DNA of 40,292 nucleotides from Clostridiales bacterium (GTDB lineage Bacteria; Bacillota; Clostridia; Peptostreptococcales; Anaerovoracaceae): contig SVCQ01000021.1 in assembly GCA_015058275.1 (NCBI GenBank), positions 1 to 40,292 of the forward strand. The letters run 5' to 3'. Positions 33,502 to 40,292 of the stretch are shown here, one piece after another. Both the position numbers and the translations under genes were made by a program. The notes below the pieces were generated by a model. It worked only from the letters and a program-made list of their open reading frames with translations, made no database searches and had not been told where the DNA came from. Position 1 is the first letter of the stretch, and each line of letters starts with the position of its first letter.

Positions 33502-33514
33502 ATGTAACGGGCAA
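33486..33514 (-). promoter_or_regulatory. Promoter of desulfoferrodoxin/flavo-diiron operon
   Basis: TTGCCC (33509-33514) and TAGAAT (33486-33491) with a 17-nt spacer on the minus strand. Confidence 0.65.
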
Positions 33515-33535
33515 TTAGCGAAACGCTCCGTTTTC

Positions 33536-33565
33536 TTGACCGCCGGCGCTTTTGCATGCTAAATT
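33536..33565 (+). promoter_or_regulatory. Promoter of GNAT gene
   Basis: TTGACC (33536-33541) and TAAATT (33560-33565), spacer 18 nt, divergent from the desulfoferrodoxin promoter. Confidence 0.65.
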
Positions 33566-33624
33566 AAGAGCAGATCCAAAAGCATATACGAGCACTATAA
33601 CTCACGAAACGGAGGTGCCTTTTT

Positions 33625-34188
33625 ATGGAACTTATGACTTTACCTTTCTCGCAGGAACTCATGAACGGCAAAGGCGAGCCAAAGCTCTTCAGCTTCAGGA
33701 AGGCAGTGCCTGAGGATATAGACGCGGTCTGCGCACTTCAGGACCAGATAATGGACGCTCTGCCTGACAAGGATATCTATGCAACCTACACAAGAGAGGA
33801 GACTCTCAACCAGCTGCACAACGACGTCTGCTTCATCGCAGAGTGCGAAGGCGAGCTCGCAGGCTACTCGGTGCTCATCCCAAACGACCCTGAGAACCCT
33901 GAGAATTACGGCAAGCTCTACAACTACGACAAGGAGCGCCTTGCCGTGACGGCTTCGCTCGACCTGACCATGGTAGTCCCGAAGTTCAGAGGCTACGGTC
34001 TCCAGCGCATCTTCAACAAGCTGCGCCTCGGAGTCGCGATCAATATGGGAGCCAAAGAGGCATTCACGACGATCTCACCTGACAATCCGTACAGCTACCG
34101 CAACTTCCTGGTCCTCAACTTCGAGATACTCGAGACCAGAGAGCTCTACGGAGGCAAGCAAAGATACATACTCCACAAGGATCTGTAA
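33625..34188 (+). CDS. GNAT-family N-acetyltransferase
   Basis: A 187-residue acetyl-CoA-dependent N-acetyltransferase. The GNAT fold spans about 22-185, with the beta-strand/P-loop region SLDLTMVVPKFRGYGLQRIF (20 residues) as motif A (the RGYGL turn binds acetyl-CoA pyrophosphate), and the closing NFLVLNFEILETRELYGG region (motif B). Substrate unknown. GGAGGTG lies 7 nt before the ATG. It is a single-gene unit with promoter and terminator. Confidence 0.9.
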   Translation: MELMTLPFSQELMNGKGEPKLFSFRKAVPEDIDAVCALQDQIMDALPDKDIYATYTREETLNQLHNDVCFIAECEGELAGYSVLIPNDPENPENYGKLYNYDKERLAVTASLDLTMVVPKFRGYGLQRIFNKLRLGVAINMGAKEAFTTISPDNPYSYRNFLVLNFEILETRELYGGKQRYILHKDL

Positions 34189-34197
34189 CAGACGAGG

Positions 34198-34234
34198 TAC
34201 TCTCTCATCAGAAATGATGAGGGGGTATTTTTTT
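34198..34234 (+). terminator. Terminator after GNAT gene
   Basis: A 13-bp stem with two or three G-U pairs (TACTCTCTCATCA/TGATGAGGGGGTA), GAAA loop, then TTTTTTT. Confidence 0.9.
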
Positions 34235-34496
34235 GACCCGGTTGCACGCCTTTAAGCCTGCTCCCCCCCCTGATAATACTGACTTTGTCGCAGTGAAGAG
34301 CGCATTGATTTTCGTCGGCGTCGTTCCTTCGATAAATGCTGCCCGGGCGGTCTGAGTAGTGACTGCCGTCGCAGCGCGGGTCGCTCGGGGCATTCCAACT
34401 AAAAAAGCGGGATAGCTTTTATTCGCTATCCCACAGAAATTCGTGACGAACCTTAATTGTTCCCTGTAGCACCCGCCCGGACAGGTCGGGGCAATA
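34235..34496. other. Gene-free stretch between convergent genes
   Basis: Apart from the terminator at 34401-34433 I see no credible gene. It contains an eight-C run (34262-34270 region) and GC-rich segments. A short minus-strand frame here has biased composition and no ribosome-binding site. Confidence 0.5.
34401..34433 (-). terminator. Terminator after Big2-domain gene
   Basis: On the minus strand a GGGATAGC/GCTATCCC stem, 8-nt loop, followed by GCTTTTTT. Confidence 0.85.
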
Positions 34497-36218
34497 TCAG
34501 TTGACAGTGACGCTGACCGTCTTCCAGATGCCGTTTACAGCCTGAACATATATCGTGCAGCTGCCGGTACCGACTGCCTCGACCTTGCCTTTTGCACTTA
34601 CCGTTGCGACCGCAGGATTGCTGCTTGTGTATCTCAGCTTCTTGGCATGCTTCAGAAGCGCCTTGCCGCCCTTAACCTTCCTAATGACGGTCTTCACGCT
34701 CTTTGACTTGCCGACGCTGAGCGTCATCTTTGCCGGCTTCACCTTGAGTGATTTAGGGTTCGTGTACTTCTTATTTGAACCGCCGACGATTACGTGCGCA
34801 GTATTGGCCTTTGCGATAGTAGTCCACTTGCCGTCCACCATCTTCTGCGCGACCACCCTGAACTTATAGTTCTTCCTTGCCTTGAGGCTCTTCTTTGTGT
34901 AGCTCTGCTTCGATGCCTTTACAGTTTTGATCTTCTTGAGCTTCTTGCCGCATCTTGTGCCGTATATGACATATCTCTCAGCACCGTCGGCCTTGTTCCA
35001 CGAGATCTTTACAGCTCTCTTGCCCTTTGCGACAGCCTTGGCAGCAAACACCTTAAGCTTTGGAGCCAGCTTAGGGATAGCCTCTGTCTTTGTTTTGCCG
35101 CAGATCTTGCAAGTGAAGGTCATAATGCCCTCCTCAGTCTCAGTCGCAGGCCTGGTGAGCACGCCTTCATCCCACATGCAGTCGTGATCCTTCGGGATAT
35201 GGATAAACTTATAGTTTGACAACTTGCTTGTTCCATCCCAAAGCGTGCAGCCTTTAGGATCAGCCTCAGTACTGACCCATACACCCTGAGCCTTCGTACT
35301 ATCTGACAGTCTGATATTCTCGCTCAGTGCCCTTCCTTTTGAAATCGCAAGAAAGCTACCGGCTTCAACAATTAAGTCATCATTATTGCTTTCGCTGTTT
35401 CCAAAAGCATCGCTATTATTCTTGATGTTTATCGAAATTTTCGCATTGTTGCGCAAAGTCAATTTGTATCCATAGACCAGATATAAGCCTGCAGAAACGC
35501 GCCCATCTATAATGCTATCATCTCCTTCCATATCTATGCTTATTGATGGGCCATCGATAATTGTATTCTTCCTTACTTCGATACCTCTATATAATGGCGT
35601 GTTTCTGCTACCAATAACACTAAGCGCACCTGACCCAGTAAAAGATATCTGCGGAACTACGCCATAAACTTCAATCCCATACTTTGCAATCGTTCCGGTT
35701 TCAGTATCGTTATCCACAATCTTATTATCACCTATAAGAACTATATTTAATGGATTAGAATAATCCTCTGATCCTTCTTTATTGAATCGAATACCCCACT
35801 CATTATTATCATCACCTGACTCTCTTCGTTTCATCTCTATCGTTGCATTTGTCAACGTAATCGTATTTGTCGACGGATCATACTTCACACTTCCGCTCCC
35901 GTCACCAAGCACATCATCTTTATTGCTTTCACGGACACGCTTTCCACCAATATATATATTATAAGAAACATCTTGCATTGCTGACATTTCATCATCAACA
36001 GCGGCTCTCTCCGCAGGTGTTTCTTCATCTTCAGCAGTTTCATTTTTACTTGCATCTGTATCCTGCGTCTCTGCATTCAACGTCTCAGAATCAAGAATCC
36101 CGACAGTCTCTGACTGATCATCAGGATCAACATCATCGGCAAATGCCATCACCGGCATGAATGTCAGTGTGATGGTAAGGGAAAGCAATATCGCTATCAA
36201 ACTTCTTTTCTTATCCAT
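34497..36218 (-). CDS. Secreted protein with Ig-like (Big2) C-terminal domain
   Basis: A 573-residue exported protein. An N-terminal signal peptide (basic start, hydrophobic core about 7-24, cleavage near AFA-DD) is followed by an acidic linker, then about residues 80-330 of beta-strand-rich sequence typical of repeat or adhesin-like folds (NTITLTNATIEMKRR, SFTGSGALSVIGSRN). A short segment with HDCMWDEG and TFTCKICGKTKT follows (CxxC pair), then a fibronectin-III-like region (about 385-470) and a C-terminal Big2 domain (YTSSNPAVATVSAKGKVEAV). No LPXTG or other anchor is present, so it may be released or bound non-covalently. Function unknown, probably surface interaction. GAGG precedes the ATG. 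The 35.3-36.2 kb part is visibly richer in A+T than the rest. Confidence 0.8.
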   Translation of the reverse strand: MDKKRSLIAILLSLTITLTFMPVMAFADDVDPDDQSETVGILDSETLNAETQDTDASKNETAEDEETPAERAAVDDEMSAMQDVSYNIYIGGKRVRESNKDDVLGDGSGSVKYDPSTNTITLTNATIEMKRRESGDDNNEWGIRFNKEGSEDYSNPLNIVLIGDNKIVDNDTETGTIAKYGIEVYGVVPQISFTGSGALSVIGSRNTPLYRGIEVRKNTIIDGPSISIDMEGDDSIIDGRVSAGLYLVYGYKLTLRNNAKISINIKNNSDAFGNSESNNDDLIVEAGSFLAISKGRALSENIRLSDSTKAQGVWVSTEADPKGCTLWDGTSKLSNYKFIHIPKDHDCMWDEGVLTRPATETEEGIMTFTCKICGKTKTEAIPKLAPKLKVFAAKAVAKGKRAVKISWNKADGAERYVIYGTRCGKKLKKIKTVKASKQSYTKKSLKARKNYKFRVVAQKMVDGKWTTIAKANTAHVIVGGSNKKYTNPKSLKVKPAKMTLSVGKSKSVKTVIRKVKGGKALLKHAKKLRYTSSNPAVATVSAKGKVEAVGTGSCTIYVQAVNGIWKTVSVTVN

Positions 36219-36443
36219 AAATAACCTCTATTTCTCCAATTCGTACTCGTTACTATCGATGCATTTTCAAATTGATTCTATCACAGGCTTACCGCAAAGG
36301 CGATATTTCAGCTCAGATTCTTGCTTTACTTCACAAGGGAGCAATGCCCTTTATTAATACTATTTCATTTTTCATATACTATTTTGAATAAGTCATTGTT
36401 AGCTGCAACAGCTTCAAACACTCCGCATAATTACTTTTGCTGA

Positions 36444-37187
36444 TCATAATTTCGCGTCGGTGCTGATGGCGGCGGTGAAGTGCGCCTTGCCGTCTTTATC
36501 TACAGCGCCTATCTCGAGGCCTGAGGCTGTGTGGCGGCATTTGAAGATGAGGTTCTCGCCCTCAAAGGTCTGTGATATATAGTTGACCTCTATCTCCCTT
36601 ATCTGCATCTCTGTGAGCTGCTCTGAAGTGAAGCATCCCAGCATGGCCCTGACATAATTCACGTTGTTCATATGTCCGCCGAGGTCTATATCTACCGAGC
36701 GCACAGTGTATTCGCCTATCACGTCGGCGTCGTCAAACTTCCTGCCTATCTTGAGAAACGGCCTGTCGTCAGGCGGCGCTATATCGAAGTCAATATTGGG
36801 ATACATAGTGTCGAGATGTGAGAGCCTGCCGCTCTCTCTGCTTATGACCGCCCAGATGCTGCGGCCGTAAGCCAGGGTCTCGCCGCCATCGTTTATGGAG
36901 AAGTCCCTCTCGCAGCTCACACGCTCCGCAGCCTGTATCCAGGTGCTTACCGACACCTCGTCCATCATCTTTGGCATGCGACTTATGTTTATTCGTGTTT
37001 TTGTAATGATCCAAAAGCTGCGGCGGCGTTCCATGCCGGCCGGCCCTATGTCGAAGAGGTCGGCATGCATGGTCGCAGTATCCTGGAACATGTCGAGGGC
37101 AGCGGCCACGCTGAGCCTCGAGCCGCCGTCGCACATGCTCGGCAATACCTTGATCTTTCTTGTCAGACTGCAGCCTGTATCTGTCAT
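36444..37187 (-). CDS. Acyl-ACP thioesterase
   Basis: A 247-residue double-hotdog thioesterase that releases fatty acids from acyl carrier protein. The N-terminal hotdog includes LDMFQDTATMHADLFDIG, and the second carries the active-site region VDIDLGGHMNNVNYVRAML (19 residues) with the Asn/His pair typical of FatA/FatB-like bacterial enzymes. GGAGGG lies 8 nt before the ATG. It is followed by a gene-free gap of about 225 nt before the Big2-domain gene. Upstream, an IS110 element begins only 64 nt away and may have displaced its promoter. Confidence 0.9.
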   Translation of the reverse strand: MTDTGCSLTRKIKVLPSMCDGGSRLSVAAALDMFQDTATMHADLFDIGPAGMERRRSFWIITKTRINISRMPKMMDEVSVSTWIQAAERVSCERDFSINDGGETLAYGRSIWAVISRESGRLSHLDTMYPNIDFDIAPPDDRPFLKIGRKFDDADVIGEYTVRSVDIDLGGHMNNVNYVRAMLGCFTSEQLTEMQIREIEVNYISQTFEGENLIFKCRHTASGLEIGAVDKDGKAHFTAAISTDAKL

Positions 37188-37229
37188 CTATTTGCCCTCC
37201 GTTGATTCTTCGCTATCGCTGTTCAATTC

Positions 37230-37252
37230 ATCCTTGAACGCTCCCGCCACCT
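37230..37252 (+). other. Left half of interrupted hairpin (IS200/IS605-like end?)
   Basis: The segment CTTGAACGCTCCCGCCACCT (ending at 37252) immediately precedes IS110 copy 1. Joined on paper to 38932 onward, CCGCCACCT pairs with AGGTGGGGG. See the corresponding entry after the element. Confidence 0.45.
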
Positions 37253-37264
37253 CCTACAATAAGA

Positions 37265-37490
37265 TTGTGGTGGTTACAAGCCTAACAACCAGTTAGGACT
37301 AACCTATTCATTGCTCAAGCTGTAAAATGGTGTGGCATTGGTGTGACGTCCGCCACCTTGGACCATAGGCGTCCGTAATCTAGCCCGTCAGCCAGCCACC
37401 CGTTCGCAGCCGTTCGGTTTATGCAGGTAGGACTGTCGTGTACATGTCCGTGTGAAACCCGGGAGATAGAATAAGCAATGGGTAACCGCT
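37265..37490 (+). ncRNA. Predicted bridge RNA of IS110 copy 1
   Basis: Structured noncoding left end. A 5' stem-loop CCTAAC/GTTAGG (37281-37297) is followed by an outer stem AATGGTG/CACCCGTT and an inner TGAC/GTCA stem enclosing a target-binding loop. In that loop CCGCCACCT (37350-37358) is identical to the 9 nt flanking the element (37244-37252). A second loop carries GGAG (37462-37465), complementary to the CTCC at the core/left-end junction. Copy 2 has the same layout with compensating changes. Exact RNA ends are inferred. Confidence 0.75.
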
Positions 37491-37526
37491 GGTACCATGC
37501 AATTTTATTTACCAGGAGGTACGAGT

Positions 37527-38792
37527 ATGTTCAACGCAGTCGGTATTGATGTTTCAAAGGGTAAAAGTACCATCGCTGTCCTGCAGCCTGGAGGTGTTGT
37601 GATCAGGAAACCCTTTGATGTAAAGCACTCTTCTTGTGAGCTCAATGACCTTGCTAAATACATCAGTTCACTTGAAGGTGAAACCAAAGCGGTCATGGAG
37701 TGCACAGGCAGATACCATGAGCCTATCCTTCAAGTATTATCTGATGCCGGTATATTTGTCTCTGCAGTCAATCCGCATCTAATCAAGAACATGGGCAACA
37801 ATACGCTTCGCAAGGTCAAATCTGATCCGGCAGATTCCAGAAAGATTGCCAGATACGCTATTGACAATTGGGCTGAACTGCGAAAGTATTCCATTATGGA
37901 TGCTACTCGTACACAACTTAAAACCCTTAATGCGCAGATGGACTTCTTCACTAAGCAGAAGGCCGCCGCAAAAACGAATCTGATTTCTCTGCTGGATATG
38001 ACCTATCCGGGTGCCAACGATCTGTTTGACAGCCCGGTTCGTGATGATGGTCACGAGAAGTGGGTCGACTATGTCGCTAAGTACTGGCACGTGGACTGTG
38101 TCCGCAAGAGAAGCCTTAAGGACTTCACAGAAAGCTACCGTAAGTTCTGCAAGAAGAACCACTATAACTTTCAGGCCAATAGGCCGGAAGAGATCTACGT
38201 TGCAGCTAAGGAACTCGTAGCTGTATTCCCGAAAGATGATGAATACAAGCAGCTTGTCCAGATGGGTGTCGAGCAGGTCATCACCGCCTCTGCTCATGCA
38301 GAGCAGATACGTAAGGAGATGAACAGACTTGCGCAGACTCTTCCTGAATACAACATTGTAATGTCTATGCGTGGCGTTGGGACCACGCTTGGCCCTCAGC
38401 TCATGGCTGAGATCGGCGATGTTTCAAGGTTCACTCACCGTGAGGCACTCACTGCTTTTGCGGGTGTGGATCCCGGAGTGGATGAATCCGGCCAGCGTCG
38501 CAAGAGAAGCAATGGCTCTTCCAAATGCGGCTCTCCTAGGCTTAGGCGCACTCTTTTCCTTGTTATGGACTCACTCCTCAAGACGAAACCTATTGATGAT
38601 CCTGTATACCAGTTTCTTGACAGGAAACGTTCTGAAGGCAAGATTTACAAAGTCTACATGACCGCCGGAGCCAACAAGTTCCTCAGAATCTACTATGGCA
38701 AAGTGAAGGAACATCTGCATAAGCTCGAAATGGAGGATGAACCTAGATCATCTGCTGAAGATCAGGATTCGGGGCAGAGTCTCGTAAACTGA
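37527..38792 (+). CDS. IS110-family transposase (DEDD recombinase)
   Basis: A 421-residue recombinase with an N-terminal RuvC-like DEDD domain: Asp8 (GIDVSKGKS), Glu58 (VMECTGRYHEP), Asp100 and Asp103 (SDPADSRKIARY). The C-terminal Transposase_20 domain has MRGVGTTLGPQLMAEIGD, FAGVDPGVDESG and a Ser-rich SSKCGSPRLRR segment holding the likely nucleophilic serine. AGGAGG lies 8 nt before the ATG at 37527; an upstream ATG would add 10 residues in front of the conserved start. The gene looks intact. Position after the RNA-bearing left end marks it as IS110 group rather than IS1111. Confidence 0.95.
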   Translation: MFNAVGIDVSKGKSTIAVLQPGGVVIRKPFDVKHSSCELNDLAKYISSLEGETKAVMECTGRYHEPILQVLSDAGIFVSAVNPHLIKNMGNNTLRKVKSDPADSRKIARYAIDNWAELRKYSIMDATRTQLKTLNAQMDFFTKQKAAAKTNLISLLDMTYPGANDLFDSPVRDDGHEKWVDYVAKYWHVDCVRKRSLKDFTESYRKFCKKNHYNFQANRPEEIYVAAKELVAVFPKDDEYKQLVQMGVEQVITASAHAEQIRKEMNRLAQTLPEYNIVMSMRGVGTTLGPQLMAEIGDVSRFTHREALTAFAGVDPGVDESGQRRKRSNGSSKCGSPRLRRTLFLVMDSLLKTKPIDDPVYQFLDRKRSEGKIYKVYMTAGANKFLRIYYGKVKEHLHKLEMEDEPRSSAEDQDSGQSLVN

Positions 38793-38929
38793 TTCACCTG
38801 AAAAATCCCAATCTTTTCAAACCCTCGACCGCCTTTTCAATAATACGGGGCTTGTTTGAGTGCTCCAATCTCACAATTATCTGAAAACCTCAAATTGCTC
38901 GAAAAAGTGCTTGACTTTTACTTAGCAGG

Positions 38930-38970
38930 CTACGCTAACGCTTAGAGGTGGGGGATTCCTGCTTCACAGA
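38930..38970 (+). other. Right half of interrupted hairpin (IS200/IS605-like end?)
   Basis: After the second CT core comes ACG-CTAA-CGC-TTAG-AGGTGGGGGATTCC. With 37244-37252 restored in front, CCGCCACCT pairs with AGGTGGGGG (8 of 9) around an inner CTAA/TTAG stem. By memory the GGTGGGGGATTCCTGCTTCAC stretch resembles right ends of IS200/IS605 elements where TnpB guide RNAs are encoded, but no tnpA or tnpB gene is present. The alternative fold AGCAGG/CCTGCT (38924-38963) is also possible. Confidence 0.4.
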
Positions 38971-39009
38971 GAACCGCGCCTCTTCCGAAGATCCGGCGTC
39001 TTACACTCT
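38971..39009 (+). other. Short unassigned spacer between IS elements
   Basis: This host or relic DNA contains ACACTCTCT just before the second element. No gene or promoter is seen. Confidence 0.4.
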
Positions 39010-39024
39010 CTACTACAATATATT

Positions 39025-39250
39025 TGTGGTTAATACTCCTAACATCCAGTTGGGATGTTATCCATCTCGTTGCTTAAGCTGTTAGAATGAGGCGGCAATC
39101 GGTCTGACTAGACACTCTCTGGATCCTTACGTCCGTTGTGGAGTCTGTCAACCAGCCCTCATTCGCAGCGTTCGTTTTACGCAGGTTGAACTATCGCGTT
39201 CGTGTGAATACACCCAGTAGATTGAATAGGCAATGAGAGAAGCTGGCCTC
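39025..39250 (+). ncRNA. Predicted bridge RNA of IS110 copy 2
   Basis: Same architecture as copy 1: 5' stem-loop CCTAAC/GTTGGG (39038-39054), outer stem AATGAGG/CCTCATT and inner TGAC/GTCA stem. Inside the target loop ACACTCTCT (39112-39120) equals the 9 nt flanking the element (39003-39011). In the donor loop AGTAG (39216-39220) is complementary to CTACT at the core/left-end junction, matching the base that differs from copy 1. Confidence 0.75.
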
Positions 39251-39285
39251 GGCCATTGCTAATAACAATCAAAGGAGTATTTACT

Positions 39286-40292
39286 ATGTTGAACGCAGTT
39301 GGTATCGACGTTGCAAAGCGTAAGAGCACTGTCACAATCAGAAGACCTGGTGACGAAATCGTCCTTCCACCATGTGATGTCCATCACAACCAGGCAGAGA
39401 TCAATGAACTGATCGACTACATCAAGGGCCTCGAAGGCGAAACCAAAGTCTGTATGGAACACACCGGCAGATACTATGAACCGATAGCTCACTGGCTTTC
39501 CAGTGCCGGGATCTTCGTCAGTGCGGTCAACCCCATCTTGATCAAGGACTTCAATGATGATGACACATTCCGTGCTCCCAAAACGGATAAGGCCGATGCG
39601 GCGAAAATAGCTCGCTACACGCTTGACCGATGGACCAGATTGAAGCAATATGGTCATATGGACGAGACACGCAACCAACTCAAAACTATGAATCGGCAGT
39701 TCGGGTTCTACATGGATCAGAAGACCGCTATGAAGAACAATCTCATTGCACTTCTTGATGAAACCTATCCCGGTGCCAATAACTTCTTTGACAGTAAAGC
39801 CCGCAAAGACGGCTGCCAGAAATGGGTGGATTTTGTCTACACCTATTGGCACGTCGACTGCGTCAGGGGCAAATCTTTCAAGGCCTTTGCAGAGCACTAC
39901 CAGAATTGGTGTAAGCGCAAAGGCTACAATTTCAGTGTGCGTAAGGTCAAGGAAATTTATGAGAAATCTTCCGGCCTTATTGCTATGTTCCCTAAGGATG
40001 ACAACACCAAAATGCTCGTCCGTCAAGCTGTAGATGTCCTGAATACAACTTCTGCTACAGTCGAGCGACTTCGCAGGGAGATGGACAAGCTTGCATCTAC
40101 GCTTCCTGAATATCCTGTAGTTTTGGCTATGGATGGAGTTGGCCCGACTCTTGGACCTCAGCTCATAGCCGAGATAGGTGATGTCACCCGGTTTACCAAG
40201 AGAGGTGCTCTTACTGCTTTTGCCGGAGTCGATCCCGGTGGTGATCAATCAGGAGATCATGAGCGCAAGAGCAATCGCACCTCCAAGAAAGG
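39286..40292 (+). CDS. IS110-family transposase, 3'-truncated by window
   Basis: Open frame of 335 codons running to the window edge. Start ATG 39286 follows AAAGGAG by about 9 nt. DEDD residues are Asp8 (GIDVAKRKS), Glu58 (CMEHTGRYYEP), Asp101 and Asp104 (TDKADAAKIARY). The C-terminal domain begins with MDGVGPTLGPQLIAEIGD and FAGVDPGGDQSG, and breaks off within the Ser-rich motif (RTSKK). It is clearly homologous to the copy 1 transposase but substituted throughout. Nothing suggests it is broken within the window. Confidence 0.93.
   Translation, partial: MLNAVGIDVAKRKSTVTIRRPGDEIVLPPCDVHHNQAEINELIDYIKGLEGETKVCMEHTGRYYEPIAHWLSSAGIFVSAVNPILIKDFNDDDTFRAPKTDKADAAKIARYTLDRWTRLKQYGHMDETRNQLKTMNRQFGFYMDQKTAMKNNLIALLDETYPGANNFFDSKARKDGCQKWVDFVYTYWHVDCVRGKSFKAFAEHYQNWCKRKGYNFSVRKVKEIYEKSSGLIAMFPKDDNTKMLVRQAVDVLNTTSATVERLRREMDKLASTLPEYPVVLAMDGVGPTLGPQLIAEIGDVTRFTKRGALTAFAGVDPGGDQSGDHERKSNRTSKK

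Larger units (their letters stand above)
37251..38929 (+). mobile_element. IS110-family element, copy 1 (complete)
   Basis: About 1.68 kb: CT core (37251-37252), noncoding left end of 274 nt, transposase gene, and a right end of about 137 nt ending ...TTTACTTAGCAGG before a second CT (38930-38931). Boundaries rest on four points: homology with copy 2 starts at CTACAAT; a 9-nt guide in the left-end RNA matches the flank up to the CT; the two flanks rejoin into a hairpin; and TTGACT near the right end would sit exactly 17 nt from TACAAT at the left end in a circular intermediate. No terminal inverted repeats, as expected for IS110. Confidence 0.8.
39010..40292 (+). mobile_element. IS110-family element, copy 2 (runs off window)
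   Basis: Starts at the CT core 39010-39011. Its noncoding left end (39012-39285) is also 274 nt and aligns with copy 1 throughout, but with many substitutions, so this is a related yet distinct element. The right end lies outside the window. Confidence 0.8.

Noticed and set aside
34208-34393. 61-codon minus-strand frame between the GNAT and Big2 genes
   Set aside because: Biased composition, overlaps the GNAT terminator, no ribosome-binding site.
39259-40248. 329-codon minus-strand open frame over the second transposase
   Set aside because: Antisense to an intact DEDD transposase frame that runs off the window; its protein is not recognisable.
1-40292. tRNA or rRNA genes, prophage or plasmid functions
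   Set aside because: No cloverleaf-like or rRNA-like segments and no phage or replication genes were recognised by eye. A covariance-model scan would be needed to exclude small RNAs.

Overview
This window looks like a chromosomal segment of a strictly anaerobic, amino-acid-fermenting member of the Clostridia (Bacillota). The basis is: a clostridial-type hexameric glutamate dehydrogenase plus a glutaminase, the SCIFF ranthipeptide pair scfA/scfB (a hallmark of Clostridia), a flavo-diiron protein with desulfoferrodoxin, AddA-type recombination, the yicC-gmk-rpoZ block, strong AGGAGG ribosome-binding sites and sigma-A-like promoters. Base composition is moderate to fairly high in G+C by eye. I cannot name the genus. 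Nearly all housekeeping genes lie on the minus strand; the many long plus-strand open frames over them are codon-bias shadows.

Layout. 1-1.6 kb: gdhA with its own promoter and terminators. 1.6-13.2 kb: a long minus-strand series reading yicC, a DAACS-family symporter, gmk, rpoZ, an aroE-aroK fusion, gpmI, then a 0.43-kb spacer filled by three copies of an inverted-repeat element, then addA and a cytoplasmic 5'-nucleotidase-like phosphoesterase. 13.3-14.5 kb: a divergent membrane-anchored endonuclease/exonuclease/phosphatase-family protein. 14.6-19 kb: a small membrane protein, a cyclic-phosphate-processing receiver-domain protein abutting mscL, a metallo-beta-lactamase-fold hydrolase, and a tight rdgB-yihY-diacylglycerol-kinase-like operon. 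19-20.7 kb: the SCIFF peptide and its radical SAM maturase, separated by a terminator-like hairpin. 20.7-29.7 kb: a universal stress protein with a Pro/Ala/Glu repeat tail, an unknown membrane protein, phosphoglucomutase, a heterodimeric ABC exporter and a LOG-family protein. 29.7-34.2 kb: glutaminase, a His-rich CsoR/RcnR-type repressor with a candidate operator in the shared divergent region, a small HExxH membrane protein, flavo-diiron protein, desulfoferrodoxin, and a GNAT acetyltransferase. 34.5-37.2 kb: a secreted Big2-domain protein and an acyl-ACP thioesterase. 37.25 kb to the end: two different IS110-family elements.

The most striking material is at the right end. Each IS110 element carries a 274-nt noncoding left end that folds into bridge-RNA-like structures. 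In both, a 9-nt segment inside the predicted target-binding loop is identical to the 9 nt immediately left of that element, ending in the CT core. The first element can be excised on paper to restore a hairpin resembling an IS200/IS605-type right end. Other points worth checking are a SCIFF precursor with only five cysteines (Ser at residue 32), an AroE domain lacking the catalytic Lys and the shikimate-binding Ser residues, a glutamate-transporter-fold symporter lacking the substrate Arg and a sodium-site Asp, and the MITE-like repeats in front of addA.
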